A stretch of 64,000 bases of DNA from Acetobacter conturbans. GTDB lineage: Bacteria; Pseudomonadota; Alphaproteobacteria; Acetobacterales; Acetobacteraceae. The stretch lies in the NCBI RefSeq assembly GCF_011516755.1, contig NZ_WOSY01000004.1, positions 186,001 through 250,000 of the forward strand, written 5' to 3'. The notes under the pieces were generated by a model that was not told the DNA's origin, did not search any database, and saw only the letters and a program-made list of their open reading frames with translations. The position numbers and the translations under genes were made by a program. Positions 17,668 through 27,092 of the stretch are shown here, one piece after another (the stretch's first letter is position 1; each line of letters starts with the position of its first letter).

Positions 17668-18774
17668 ATGGTCACGGCAGAAATGAACAAGGCGCAGGCT
17701 CACGCTCTGGCGCCGATCAATCTTGGCGGCGTTGTTCTCAACGCGCCCGTTATTCTTGCGCCCATGGCGGGCGTCACGGATGTGCCGTTCCGTAGGCTGG
17801 CGCGACGTTTCGGTGCCGGGCTTGTCGTGTCCGAGATGATTGCTTCCTGGGCGATGGTCCGGGAAAACGAGGCCACCCTTCGTATGGCGGAAGTCGCCGA
17901 TGCGGAGGGCCCGAATTCCGTTCAGCTAGCAGGCTGCGATCCGGATGCGATGGGTGAGGCCGCGCGTATCGCCGTCGGGCGTGGCGCCAATATCATCGAT
18001 ATCAATTTCGGCTGTCCCGTGAAGAAAGTGGCGGTCGGCCAGATGGCAGGCTCCGCCCTCATGCGTGACGAACTGGCTGCCGGTCGACTGCTGGAAGCGA
18101 CCGTGCGCGCCGTGGACGTGCCGGTCACACTGAAGATGCGCATGGGATGGGATCATGACCATCTCAACGCTCCGAACCTCGCAAGGATCGCGCAGGAGTG
18201 CGGCATCCGCATGGTCACCGTGCATGGGCGCACGCGTCAGCAGTTCTATAACGGCTCTGCCGACTGGGCGTTTATCCGTCAGGTCAAGGAGGCAGTGAAA
18301 CTGCCGGTCATCGTGAACGGCGATATCGTCACGGTTGAAGATGCACGTGATGCGCTGGCGCTTTCCGGTGCGGATGGCGTGATGATCGGGCGTGGCGCTT
18401 ACGGTCGTCCTTGGTTTCTGGGGCAGGTGGCGACAGCCCTGCTTACCGGCGAGACACCCGCAGACCCTGATCTGGAAACAGAGCGCTCTGTCATCCTCGA
18501 ACATTATGACGGGATGCTGCGTCATTTCGGTGAGCGTCCGGGCCTTCGCCTCGCTCGCAAGCATGTCTCCTGGTACTCTGCGGGCCTGCCGGAATCAGCC
18601 GGATTCCGCGCTGCGGTCAATCGGATGGACACGGCGTCCGAGGTGATTGCCGCCATCAATGCGTTTTACGATCGTCAGATCGAGGCTGGCGCGACGCGTG
18701 CTCCCCGGGCCCGTGGAGCTGCCGGTTCCGCCAGCGAGGCAGGAGGTGAGGGCGACACGCGCCGCGCTGCATGA
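17668..18774 (+). CDS. dusB: tRNA-dihydrouridine synthase B
   Basis: A 368-residue FMN- and NADPH-dependent enzyme that reduces uridine to dihydrouridine in tRNA. It has [20 protein letters not shown] at the start of the TIM barrel, the active-site Cys in [23 protein letters not shown] and the FMN phosphate site [13 protein letters not shown]. In alphaproteobacteria this gene (also called nifR3) is the first of the ntr cluster, and here its stop overlaps the ntrB start by 4 bases. A second Met six codons in (17683) could also be the start. The tail after about residue 330 is a low-complexity extension. Confidence 0.95.
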   Translation: MVTAEMNKAQAHALAPINLGGVVLNAPVILAPMAGVTDVPFRRLARRFGAGLVVSEMIASWAMVRENEATLRMAEVADAEGPNSVQLAGCDPDAMGEAARIAVGRGANIIDINFGCPVKKVAVGQMAGSALMRDELAAGRLLEATVRAVDVPVTLKMRMGWDHDHLNAPNLARIAQECGIRMVTVHGRTRQQFYNGSADWAFIRQVKEAVKLPVIVNGDIVTVEDARDALALSGADGVMIGRGAYGRPWFLGQVATALLTGETPADPDLETERSVILEHYDGMLRHFGERPGLRLARKHVSWYSAGLPESAGFRAAVNRMDTASEVIAAINAFYDRQIEAGATRAPRARGAAGSASEAGGEGDTRRAA

Positions 18775-19919
18775 GTCGCCCCCCCAAAGCTTCTCCGTCA
18801 GGACCGCGCCGCGCGCTCAGTGGGGCGAAGGAACGGCTGCCGGATTCCACTTTGCTTCTCGAGACGCTGCCGACCCCTGTGCTGTTGATCGGCGCGCACG
18901 ACGATATTCTGTTCGTGAACAGTGAAGCGGAAAGTTTTTTCGCCCGTTCGCGGACGTTGCTCACAAGGGAAACGCTTCAGGCCGTAGCGGCGGCGGACCA
19001 CCCTGTCTTTCTGCTTCTCCAGCAGGTGAGGCAAACGGGTAATACCGTTACGGAACACGGCATTAACCTCAGCTCTCCCCGTTTCCATCATGATGGCGTG
19101 ACGGTTCAGGGATCGGCGATCGCTGAATTTCCGGGGCAGGTTCTGCTTCTGATTCAGGATGGTTCTTCCACCAAGGTGCTGGACCGGCAGCTGGCTTTTC
19201 GATCGGCAGCCCGCAGTGTTTCCGGCATGGCGGCCATCCTTGCCCACGAGATCAAGAATCCGCTGTCCGGCATCAGGGGAGCGGCACAGCTGCTCGAAGG
19301 CTCCGTCAATGTGAATGATCGGGAACTTGCCGTTCTGATCCGTGATGAAGCTGACCGGATCCGGGCTCTTGTCGATCGTATGGAGATGTTCAGCGAAAAA
19401 CCGGAGGGGCGTCGTCCGGTCAATATTCACCGCGTGCTGGAGCATGTACGCACACTGGCTGAAAACGGGGTCGCCAAAGGCATCCCCATCGTGGAACGAT
19501 ACGATCCGTCGCTTCCACCGGTATGGGGCAACCGCGATGAGCTGGTGCAGGTTCTGCTGAACCTCATCAAGAATGCTGCGGAGGCTATTCAGGGGACGGG
19601 GGAACCCGGCACCATCACGCTGATTACCGCTTATAAGCAGGGATTACGTCTCGCCGTGCCGGGCACGGAACGTCGACGTCATCTGCCCCTCGTGGTGACG
19701 GTCCGTGACAGCGGGCCGGGCTTTGCCGAGGCCATCCGTCCGCATCTGTTCGAACCTTTCCTGACGACCAAGACGGCGGGCTCCGGTCTTGGTCTCGCGC
19801 TTGCGGGCAAGATCATCAATGATCATGACGGTGTCATCGAGGTCGAGAGTCGTCCGGGGTGCACCGAGATCAGGCTGCATCTTCCGGTGGTTGTGGAAGA
19901 AGGGGGTGCCGTTCCCTGA
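18771..19919 (+). CDS. ntrB: Nitrogen regulation sensor kinase NtrB
   Basis: A 382-residue cytoplasmic histidine kinase/phosphatase of the nitrogen-regulation pathway. It has an N-terminal PAS domain (about 25-130), then a HisKA dimerisation helix with the phospho-accepting His in [19 protein letters not shown]. An HATPase domain follows with [13 protein letters not shown] (N box), DSGPGF (G1) and [12 protein letters not shown] (G2). It phosphorylates and dephosphorylates NtrC under control of PII, which is known for the family and not visible here. It overlaps dusB by 4 bases and lies upstream of ntrC. Confidence 0.94.
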   Translation: MSRPPKASPSGPRRALSGAKERLPDSTLLLETLPTPVLLIGAHDDILFVNSEAESFFARSRTLLTRETLQAVAAADHPVFLLLQQVRQTGNTVTEHGINLSSPRFHHDGVTVQGSAIAEFPGQVLLLIQDGSSTKVLDRQLAFRSAARSVSGMAAILAHEIKNPLSGIRGAAQLLEGSVNVNDRELAVLIRDEADRIRALVDRMEMFSEKPEGRRPVNIHRVLEHVRTLAENGVAKGIPIVERYDPSLPPVWGNRDELVQVLLNLIKNAAEAIQGTGEPGTITLITAYKQGLRLAVPGTERRRHLPLVVTVRDSGPGFAEAIRPHLFEPFLTTKTAGSGLGLALAGKIINDHDGVIEVESRPGCTEIRLHLPVVVEEGGAVP

Positions 19920-20001
19920 TCCCTGAAGTGGATTTTTCTTGTTTTCCAATGGATTCAGTTCATTATCGAGCCGGATTGATCATGCGTGGTATTTCTCCCC
20001 T

Positions 20002-21474
20002 ATGGTGCTGCCGACCATTCTAGTCGCTGATGATGATCGTTCCATCCGGACAGTTTTGAGTCAGGCTCTGGGGCGCGCTGGTTATCAGGTCCGCACGACG
20101 GCAAGCGCGACGGCTCTCTGGCAGTGGGTCGAGGAAGGCGAGGGTGATCTCGTCATTACCGACGTGATGATGCCGGATGAGAACGGTCTCGATCTCATTC
20201 CGCGTATCCGCAGGGCGCGTCCCGATCTTCGGGTGCTGGTGATGAGCGCGCAGTCAACGCTGGTCACCGCCGTGAAAGCCACACAGCGCGGGGCGTTCGA
20301 ATATCTCCCCAAACCTTTCGACCTGACGGAGCTTCTGGCGGTTGTCGAGCGGGCTCTGAGCGTGCCGGTTTCAGTGTTGCCCGTGCCTGCCGCTCACGCT
20401 GCTGCCGAGGAGCAGATGCCGCTGACGGGCCGGTCTGGCGCGATGCAGGACATCTACCGGATGATTGCCCGCCTTACCACATCCGACCTGACGGTGATGA
20501 TCACCGGCGAAAGCGGCACAGGCAAGGAACTGGTGGCGCGGGCGCTGCATGATTATGGCCGTCGTCGCACCGGCCCGTTCGTCGCTGTCAATGTGGCTGC
20601 CATTCCGCGCGAGCAGATCGAGGCGGAACTGTTCGGGCAGGAGCGGACCAATGGCAGCATGGCCGGAATCCGTTCCTCCGGGCGGTTCGAGCAGGCCGCA
20701 GGCGGCACCCTTTTCCTTGATGAAGTGGGGGACATGTCCCTTGAAGCGCAGACGCGTCTGCTGCGCGTGTTGCAGGAAGGGGAGTTCACGACGGCAGGCG
20801 GGCGGCAGGCCATCCGCTCCAATGTGCGGATCGTGGCGTGCACCCATCGCGACCTCCAGCAGGCCATCCGCGAAGGAACGTTTCGCGAGGATCTGTTCTA
20901 TCGCCTGAACGTGGTACCGATCCGTATTCCGCCGCTGCGTGAACGGGTGGAAGACATTCCGCTGCTTGCCCGGCATTTTCTCGAGCAGTGCGCGGAACCC
21001 CAGCAGCCACCCAAGATCCTGACCGATGAAGCCATGAAACGCCTTCAGGCGTGGCGCTGGCCGGGAAATGTGCGCGAGCTGGAAAATCTGATGCGACGCA
21101 TTTCCGTGCTGTATTCACATGACACCATCAGTGGTGCCGTGATCGAGACGGAACTCGCCGAAGCAGCCCGGCAGGCCCCGACGACAGGGACTGCGTCCGT
21201 CGAGGAAGACGAGGCTTTTTCGGTGGTGGTGGAGCGCCACCTGCGTAAATTCTTTGCCGCCGCCGAGGAAAGCGGTGTCCCGCCGACGGCCCTGCATGAG
21301 CGGGTTATCGCGGAGGTGGAGCGGCCACTGATTCGCCTGACTCTCGATGCGACCCGTGGCAATCAGATCCGGGCGGCCGCGATGCTGGGCGTCAACCGCA
21401 ATACGTTGCGCAAGCGTATCCGTGATCTCGAGATTTCCGTGACAAAGGGCTCATCGGGCCAGGAAGCGGGCTGA
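20002..21474 (+). CDS. ntrC: Nitrogen regulation response regulator NtrC, GAFTGA loop missing
   Basis: A 490-residue regulator read from the ATG at 20002, where the receiver begins (LPTILVADDD). The phospho-Asp lies in DLVITDVMMPDENG. The AAA+ domain has an intact Walker A (GESGTGKELVARALH) and Walker B (GGTLFLDEVGDM) and the arginine-finger region FREDLFYRLNV. The C-terminus has a Fis-type helix-turn-helix, RGNQIRAAAMLGVNRNTLRK. Where family members have ELFGHEKGAFTGA, this protein reads ELFGQERTNGSMAG, so the loop that contacts sigma-54 is absent. Rhodobacter capsulatus NtrC also lacks it and works with the housekeeping sigma. Role in nitrogen control is inferred. Confidence 0.92.
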   Translation: MVLPTILVADDDRSIRTVLSQALGRAGYQVRTTASATALWQWVEEGEGDLVITDVMMPDENGLDLIPRIRRARPDLRVLVMSAQSTLVTAVKATQRGAFEYLPKPFDLTELLAVVERALSVPVSVLPVPAAHAAAEEQMPLTGRSGAMQDIYRMIARLTTSDLTVMITGESGTGKELVARALHDYGRRRTGPFVAVNVAAIPREQIEAELFGQERTNGSMAGIRSSGRFEQAAGGTLFLDEVGDMSLEAQTRLLRVLQEGEFTTAGGRQAIRSNVRIVACTHRDLQQAIREGTFREDLFYRLNVVPIRIPPLRERVEDIPLLARHFLEQCAEPQQPPKILTDEAMKRLQAWRWPGNVRELENLMRRISVLYSHDTISGAVIETELAEAARQAPTTGTASVEEDEAFSVVVERHLRKFFAAAEESGVPPTALHERVIAEVERPLIRLTLDATRGNQIRAAAMLGVNRNTLRKRIRDLEISVTKGSSGQEAG

Positions 21475-21480
21475 GAGAGT

Positions 21481-23754
21481 ATGTCTCAGAGCGGCAACGG
21501 CAATATCATGCGGCGCGCGCTGGAAATGCGCAGCGTCTCTTTCACACTTGTGGCGCTGGCCCTTCTGCTGGTTTTCGCGATGTTCGTCGTCCTCTCGGGC
21601 GGGACGATTCTGGCACATCATCCGCTGGTGCAGAACGCCGTCTTTATTCTGGGAGGGGCCACCCTTCTGCTGCTGGCTGTCGTGAGCGTGCTGTGGATAC
21701 GCAGGCTGACCCAGGAGCGTCAGCTTGCGGGTGGCGCGGGTGCGCGGCTGCATGTCCGGCTGGTCGCCCTGTTCGGTCTGGTTGCGGTGGCGCCGACCAT
21801 CGTTGTGGGCGTTTTTGCGACGCTGTTCTTCGATTACGGAATCCAGATCTGGTTCTCGGATCGTGTGAACACCGCGCTTAGTGAGGCGCTTGAAGCCTCC
21901 AGCGGCTATCTCAGCGAGCATAACGCCAATATCCGGACGGAAGCATTTTCTCTCGCCAACTATCTGGTCAGCGCCGAGAACGAGCTTCAGGTCAACGGCA
22001 CCGACGTGCTGCACGATCCGGAAGCTCTGGGCCAGATTCTCGACAGTCAGGCGACCATCCGTGGTCTGACCGAAGCCGTGGTCTATGACCCGATCACCAG
22101 CAAGATCATCGCTGCGGGTGGCCTGCTGAGCCGGTCCGGCTACGATCAGCCCTTGCCACCGCCTGCCGCGACGATGATGGCGCGTACGAATGACGTGGCC
22201 ATTTATGACAGCCCCGATGAGAAAGTTGTCCGGGCCGTCGTGACGCTGGGCGAGACGCCGGAGATGATGCTGGTCATCACGCGGCCGGTCGATCCCGAAA
22301 TCCTTGGCCATATGCGCAAGACCGAGAAGGTCGTGTCGGACTACAGGCGGCTCGATCACAACCGCATGAAGATTCAGGTCACCTTCGTGATCATCTTTGC
22401 GCTGGTGGCACTGCTTGTCATGCTCGCGGCCGCCCTGATGGGACTGGCTTTGGCCCGGCAGATCGCCCGGCCGCTTGGACGTCTGATGGAGGCTTCACAC
22501 AGGGTCAGCGAGGGTGATCTCTCCGTGCGTGTGCCGGAGGACGGACGGGATGATGAGATCCGCAGTCTTTCCCACGCGTTCAATCTCATGACGGACGAGC
22601 TGTCGAGCCAGCGCACGCAGTTGATGGACGCTTATGAGCAGATCAACGAGCGTCGTCGTTTTACCGAAGCCGTGCTTTCAGGGGTTTCAGCAGGTGTCAT
22701 CGGGCTGGATGGTCTCGCGCGGATTGAACTGCCCAATCGTGCGGCTTGCGAACTGCTCGACAAGGACCTGACGCAATGCGTGGGTGAGCCGCTGGGAGCG
22801 GTCGTGCCGGAATTCGAACCCGTGCTGAAGGCGCTCCAGTCCGGGGATGGGCGCGTCCAGACACAGGAAGTTCAGCTTGGCGTGCCGGGCAGTCGGCGCA
22901 TGTTGTTCGTCCGTGCGGCGGTCGAGATGCGCAATGCGATGGTGGCAGGTTATGTCGTCACCTTTGACGATATAACCGCGTTGCAGTCGGCCCAGCGCAA
23001 GGCGGCATGGGCGGATGTCGCGCGCCGCATAGCCCACGAGATCAAGAATCCGCTGACGCCGATCCAGCTTGCCGCCGAACGGCTGAAACGGCGTTTTCTG
23101 CGCGAAATCACCTCGGATCCCGAGACATTCCAGCAATGCGCGGACACGATCGTCCGGCAGGTGGGCGATATCGGCAGGATGGTCGATGAGTTCTCGGCGT
23201 TTGCCCGCATGCCGCAACCACGCATGGCACCCGAGAATCTTTCTGCAATTGTGCGGGATGCCTTGATCCTCCAGCAGGGTGCCCATCCGGAAATTCGGTA
23301 TGACGTACGTTTGCCTGCGGGGGGCGGCCCGATGTTGTCGTGCGACCGGCGCCAGATTGGACAGACCCTGACCAATCTGCTTCAGAATGCTGCGGATGCC
23401 ATCGCCATGACGGGCCGCGAAGCGGGAAGCAGGCCGGGTGACGAAGCCGGGAGCGCATCGGAGAATTTCATCGGGATGATCCGGCTTGAGGTGAAAGAGC
23501 ACGATGACAAGGTGCAGATCGTCGTCACCGACGATGGAATCGGCTTGCCTCATGTAGACCGGGATCGGCTGACCGAGCCCTATGTTACACACAAGTCCAA
23601 AGGAACCGGGCTGGGGCTGGCCATTGTCAAGAAAATCATGGAAGACCATGAAGGGACCATTGAACTCAGAGACCGTCCGGGTGCGGAAGGTACTGAGGCA
23701 ACCCTGATTTTGCCGCTCAAGGCTGGAACACAGAAAGAGAACCATGGCGTATGA
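21481..23754 (+). CDS. ntrY: Membrane sensor kinase NtrY
   Basis: A 757-residue membrane histidine kinase. Three or so N-terminal membrane segments (about 15-40, 45-65, 95-120) are followed by a periplasmic sensory domain. Another membrane segment near 300-325 precedes a HAMP domain (RPLGRLMEASHRVSEGDLSV), a PAS domain and HisKA with [19 protein letters not shown]. The HATPase domain ends with GTGLGLAIVKKIMEDHEG. NtrY pairs with NtrX, and the pair affects nitrogen metabolism, redox responses and envelope in different alphaproteobacteria. It starts 6 bases after ntrC and overlaps ntrX by 11 bases. Confidence 0.94.
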   Translation: MSQSGNGNIMRRALEMRSVSFTLVALALLLVFAMFVVLSGGTILAHHPLVQNAVFILGGATLLLLAVVSVLWIRRLTQERQLAGGAGARLHVRLVALFGLVAVAPTIVVGVFATLFFDYGIQIWFSDRVNTALSEALEASSGYLSEHNANIRTEAFSLANYLVSAENELQVNGTDVLHDPEALGQILDSQATIRGLTEAVVYDPITSKIIAAGGLLSRSGYDQPLPPPAATMMARTNDVAIYDSPDEKVVRAVVTLGETPEMMLVITRPVDPEILGHMRKTEKVVSDYRRLDHNRMKIQVTFVIIFALVALLVMLAAALMGLALARQIARPLGRLMEASHRVSEGDLSVRVPEDGRDDEIRSLSHAFNLMTDELSSQRTQLMDAYEQINERRRFTEAVLSGVSAGVIGLDGLARIELPNRAACELLDKDLTQCVGEPLGAVVPEFEPVLKALQSGDGRVQTQEVQLGVPGSRRMLFVRAAVEMRNAMVAGYVVTFDDITALQSAQRKAAWADVARRIAHEIKNPLTPIQLAAERLKRRFLREITSDPETFQQCADTIVRQVGDIGRMVDEFSAFARMPQPRMAPENLSAIVRDALILQQGAHPEIRYDVRLPAGGGPMLSCDRRQIGQTLTNLLQNAADAIAMTGREAGSRPGDEAGSASENFIGMIRLEVKEHDDKVQIVVTDDGIGLPHVDRDRLTEPYVTHKSKGTGLGLAIVKKIMEDHEGTIELRDRPGAEGTEATLILPLKAGTQKENHGV

Positions 23755-25132
23755 AATCCTGATCGTCGACGACGAACCGGATATCCGCATGCTGATCGAG
23801 GGTATTCTTCACGATGAAGGATACGAGACACGCGTTGCAGGTGATTCGGACTCTGCGCTGGCGGCCTTCAGGGCACGTCGTCCCTCGCTCGTCATTCAGG
23901 ATATCTGGCTTCAGGGCTCGAAGCTGGATGGGCTTGAAATCCTCAAGACCATCCAGGCCGAAGATCCGAGCGTGCCGGTGGTGATGATCTCGGGCCACGG
24001 CACCATTGAAACGGCGGTCGCGGCGCTTCAGCACGGTGCCTACGATTTTATCGAAAAACCTTTTCAGTCCGACCGGCTGCTGGTCATTGTCCGGCGTGCG
24101 CTTGAATCCTCTCGGCTGGAGCGGGAGAACGCGGAACTGCGTTTGCGCGCGGGGCCTGAAAGCACCCTGTTCGGCGAGAGCGCTGCTATTTCAGCGGTTC
24201 GTTCCCAGATCGAGCGCGTTGCGCCGACCGGTTCGCGGGTGCTCATCACCGGCGCGCCCGGTAGCGGCAAGGAAGTTGCCGCCCGCATGATCCATGCACG
24301 CTCCCGGCGTGTCGATGGTCCCTTTATTGCCCTCAACTGTGCGACTCTGGCTCCAAGCCGTTTCGAGGAAGAGTTGTTTGGCCTTGAAGGCATAGAAGGC
24401 ATTCCCCGTAGAATTGGGGTGCTGGAGCGGGCTCACGGGGGCACGCTGCTGCTCGATGAAGTCTCCGACATGCCGATTGAAACGCAGGGCAAGATCGTCC
24501 GTGCGCTTCAGGATCAGAGTTTCGAGCGGATCGGCGGATCGACACGGATCAAGGTGGATGTGCGTGTCATTTCCACGACCAATCGGGATCTGCAGGCGGA
24601 AATTGGTAACGGACGTTTCCGCGAGGACCTGTATTACCGGCTCGCAGTGGTGCCTGTGCGGATTCCGAGCCTGAGAGAGCGGCGCGAGGATATTCCCGAA
24701 CTTGCGAAAATGTTTCTCCGCCGGGCCGCCGAGACGGCAGGGCTACCGGTTCCCGAACTGAGCGTCGATGCGATGGCGGCATTGCAGGCTTATGACTGGC
24801 CCGGCAATGCGCGTGAACTCCGTAATCTTATGGAGCGCCTGCTGATCATGCGGCCGGGGAACGCCAGTGAGCCAATCCGGGCCGACATGTTGCCATCCTC
24901 CATCAGCGAAGGCGCACCCGCGCTGCTGAAGTTCGATTCGAACGCGGATGTCATGAGTTTGCCTCTGAGGGAGGCGCGGGATCTGTTCGAGACCCAGTAT
25001 CTTCAGGCCCAACTGCTTCGTTTCGGCGGCAATATCAGCCGCACCGCCGGATTCGTCGGGATGGAGCGAAGCGCCCTTCATCGTAAACTCAAGCAACTGG
25101 GCGTGACAGCGGAAGACCGCGCCGGGGCATGA
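23744..25132 (+). CDS. ntrX: Response regulator NtrX, GAFTGA loop missing
   Basis: A 462-residue partner of NtrY. The receiver (1-120) has MAYEILIVDDEPDIRMLIEG and the phospho-Asp in LVIQDIWLQGSKLDG. The AAA+ domain has Walker A GAPGSGKEVAARMIH and Walker B GGTLLLDEVSDM, and a Fis-type helix-turn-helix ends the protein (GGNISRTAGFVGMERSALHR). Between the Walker motifs it reads ELFGLEGIEGIPRRIG in place of a GAFTGA loop. As I recall, NtrX proteins of several alphaproteobacteria also lack this loop, so sigma-54 activation is unlikely. It overlaps the end of ntrY. Confidence 0.92.
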   Translation: MAYEILIVDDEPDIRMLIEGILHDEGYETRVAGDSDSALAAFRARRPSLVIQDIWLQGSKLDGLEILKTIQAEDPSVPVVMISGHGTIETAVAALQHGAYDFIEKPFQSDRLLVIVRRALESSRLERENAELRLRAGPESTLFGESAAISAVRSQIERVAPTGSRVLITGAPGSGKEVAARMIHARSRRVDGPFIALNCATLAPSRFEEELFGLEGIEGIPRRIGVLERAHGGTLLLDEVSDMPIETQGKIVRALQDQSFERIGGSTRIKVDVRVISTTNRDLQAEIGNGRFREDLYYRLAVVPVRIPSLRERREDIPELAKMFLRRAAETAGLPVPELSVDAMAALQAYDWPGNARELRNLMERLLIMRPGNASEPIRADMLPSSISEGAPALLKFDSNADVMSLPLREARDLFETQYLQAQLLRFGGNISRTAGFVGMERSALHRKLKQLGVTAEDRAGA

Positions 25133-25247
25133 GCCGGAGCGCCTTCCTGTTCATAGTTGGCGGGTATTCCGGATTATGCGGGCCTGTTCAAAAGACTGGA
25201 CAGGCAGGCGGGAAGAGGGCATCTCATTTTCCCGCGATTGCGGCATG

Positions 25248-25264
25248 TTTAGTATTAAACTAAA
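25248..25264 (+). promoter_or_regulatory. AT-rich dyad upstream of hfq
   Basis: TTTAGT and ACTAAA flank ATTAA as a perfect inverted repeat in an AT-rich island between ntrX and hfq. It may be part of an hfq promoter or a regulator site. No regulator is identified. Confidence 0.3.
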
Positions 25265-25377
25265 TCATTTAAACGCGGTGCCGGTCTTTAAGCTTTACGC
25301 TGGTAAGCGTATTGGTCGGTGATAAGCTTCGATTAATGTCGGGCAAAAAAGAACAAAGAAGAAACAGGACACCGATC

Positions 25378-25701
25378 GTGGCAAAGACACCGCCCCAGAA
25401 CGTCCAGGACGTCTTTCTCGGCCATGTCAGGCGTGGAAAGGCTCCGGTAACGATCTTTCTCGTCAATGGTGTGAAACTGCAGGGTGTCATCACCTGGTTC
25501 GATGACAACGTCATCCTCCTGCGGAGGGACGGTCATACGCAGTTGGTTTACAAGCATGCCATCAGCACGGTCATGCCTCTTGTGCCGGTGAATATCATTG
25601 AGACCGGGGCGGGTACAGCATCCATCAATGCCGAGACGGGGGAGCGAGCCTCCGTCCCTCTAGTGGAGAGTGACGAAACCCTTGGCGACGACATCTACTG
25701 A
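25378..25701 (+). CDS. hfq: RNA chaperone Hfq
   Basis: A 107-residue Sm-like protein that forms hexamers and helps small RNAs pair with messages. The Sm1 motif is [20 protein letters not shown], and the Sm2 motif contains the diagnostic YKHAIST. I chose the GTG at 25378 because it gives the usual short N-terminus before NVQDVFL and has AGGAC upstream. An ATG at 25336 would add 14 residues and has no clear ribosome site. The C-terminal tail after residue 80 is longer than in many alphaproteobacteria and likely disordered. It overlaps hflX by 32 bases, the conserved hfq-hflX pairing. Confidence 0.95.
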   Translation: MAKTPPQNVQDVFLGHVRRGKAPVTIFLVNGVKLQGVITWFDDNVILLRRDGHTQLVYKHAISTVMPLVPVNIIETGAGTASINAETGERASVPLVESDETLGDDIY

Positions 25702-27007
25702 AACAGCCGTTCCGGCGACGCGCGCCGCTGTCATTCTTCCCTGGGAAAAACCGGAACGCGATCAGGATGTCCGCGCTGCCGAGGCTCGGCTGGAAGAAGC
25801 TGTCGGGCTGACGTCCTCAATCGGGCTTGTCGTCGTTCTGAAGGCCGTTCTGCTCCTGCGCGCCCGCCGCCCGGCCACGCTGCTCGGGTCCGGTCAGGTG
25901 GAGTCCCTGCGGGAAGCCGTGGCTGAAGAGCAGGTCAAGGTTGTCGTCATTGACTCGAAGTTATCGCCTGGACAGCAGCGCAATCTTGAAAAAGCCCTCG
26001 GCTGCAAGGTCATCGACCGGACCGGACTGATCCTCGATATTTTCGGTGCCCGCGCTGCCACGCGAGAAGGCTCACTTCAGGTCGAACTGGCACATCTCGA
26101 ATATCAGCGGTCACGGCTGGTGCGCCTGTGGACTCATCTCGAACGTCAGCGGGGAGGCTTCGGCTTTCTCGGAGGACCGGGTGAAACGCAGATCGAGGCG
26201 GATCGTCGGATCATCGGCGACCGGATCGTGCGTCTCAAGCGCGAACTTGAGCAGGTGAGACGTACACGCGGGCTGCATCGGAGCGCCCGCAAGCGCGTTC
26301 CGTTCCCTGTTGTCGCCCTCGTCGGCTACACCAATGCGGGTAAATCGACCCTGTTCAACGCACTGACCGGTGCAGCCGTCTATGCTCAGGATCAGCTTTT
26401 CGCCACGCTCGATCCGACGATGCGCGCCATACAGCTTCCTTCCGGCCGACGGGTCATTCTGTCCGACACTGTGGGGTTTATCAGCGATCTGCCCACTGAA
26501 CTGATCGCTGCGTTCCGTGCCACGCTGGAAGAAGTCGCCGAGGCGGACATCATCCTGCATGTACGTGACATCGCTCATCCTGACACCGATGCCCAGAAGG
26601 CGGATGTGCTCTCCGTGCTGTCCGGCATGGAGCGGGATGACATGCTGGAGCCAGACTGGCGCTCCCGTATCATTGAAGTCCTGAACAAGGCTGATCTGCT
26701 GGGTGGACCCGAGGATGTACCTCATCGTGGGGATGCGGTGCCGATTTCCGCGATTACCGGAGACGGGCTTCCCGCTCTGATGGCGGTCATAGACGCTCAC
26801 ATGATCCATTCCATGGAAACTGTGCAGTACACGCTGCCTGTGCAGGCGGGTGGCGCGGTGGCATGGCTGTACCAGCATGGTGAAGTGACCGATCGTGAAG
26901 ATCAGGACATGCAGATCCTTCTCACAGCCCGTCTGAGGGGAGAGGATCGCGCCCGGTTCGAAAGTCTGTTCGCGACTGACATCGGCGAGGAAGCAGCCCG
27001 CTCCTGA
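25670..27007 (+). CDS. hflX: Ribosome-associated GTPase HflX
   Basis: A 445-residue GTPase that binds the 50S subunit and can split stalled ribosomes. The N-terminal HflX domain (about 25-200) contains [20 protein letters not shown] and the conserved [12 protein letters not shown]. The G domain has [16 protein letters not shown] (G1), [10 protein letters not shown] (G3) and LNKADLL (G4). It starts with GTG at 25670 inside the end of hfq, so translation is coupled. The length is normal, and it closes the ntr-hfq-hflX cluster. Confidence 0.95.
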   Translation: MTKPLATTSTETAVPATRAAVILPWEKPERDQDVRAAEARLEEAVGLTSSIGLVVVLKAVLLLRARRPATLLGSGQVESLREAVAEEQVKVVVIDSKLSPGQQRNLEKALGCKVIDRTGLILDIFGARAATREGSLQVELAHLEYQRSRLVRLWTHLERQRGGFGFLGGPGETQIEADRRIIGDRIVRLKRELEQVRRTRGLHRSARKRVPFPVVALVGYTNAGKSTLFNALTGAAVYAQDQLFATLDPTMRAIQLPSGRRVILSDTVGFISDLPTELIAAFRATLEEVAEADIILHVRDIAHPDTDAQKADVLSVLSGMERDDMLEPDWRSRIIEVLNKADLLGGPEDVPHRGDAVPISAITGDGLPALMAVIDAHMIHSMETVQYTLPVQAGGAVAWLYQHGEVTDREDQDMQILLTARLRGEDRARFESLFATDIGEEAARS

Positions 27008-27092
27008 GCGAGGAGCTTCCTCATGTTTGGATTGTGTTAACAACTATAAATTATTAGCTGGGCTTATGAGATTTATGAAAGCCCGGTAATTA

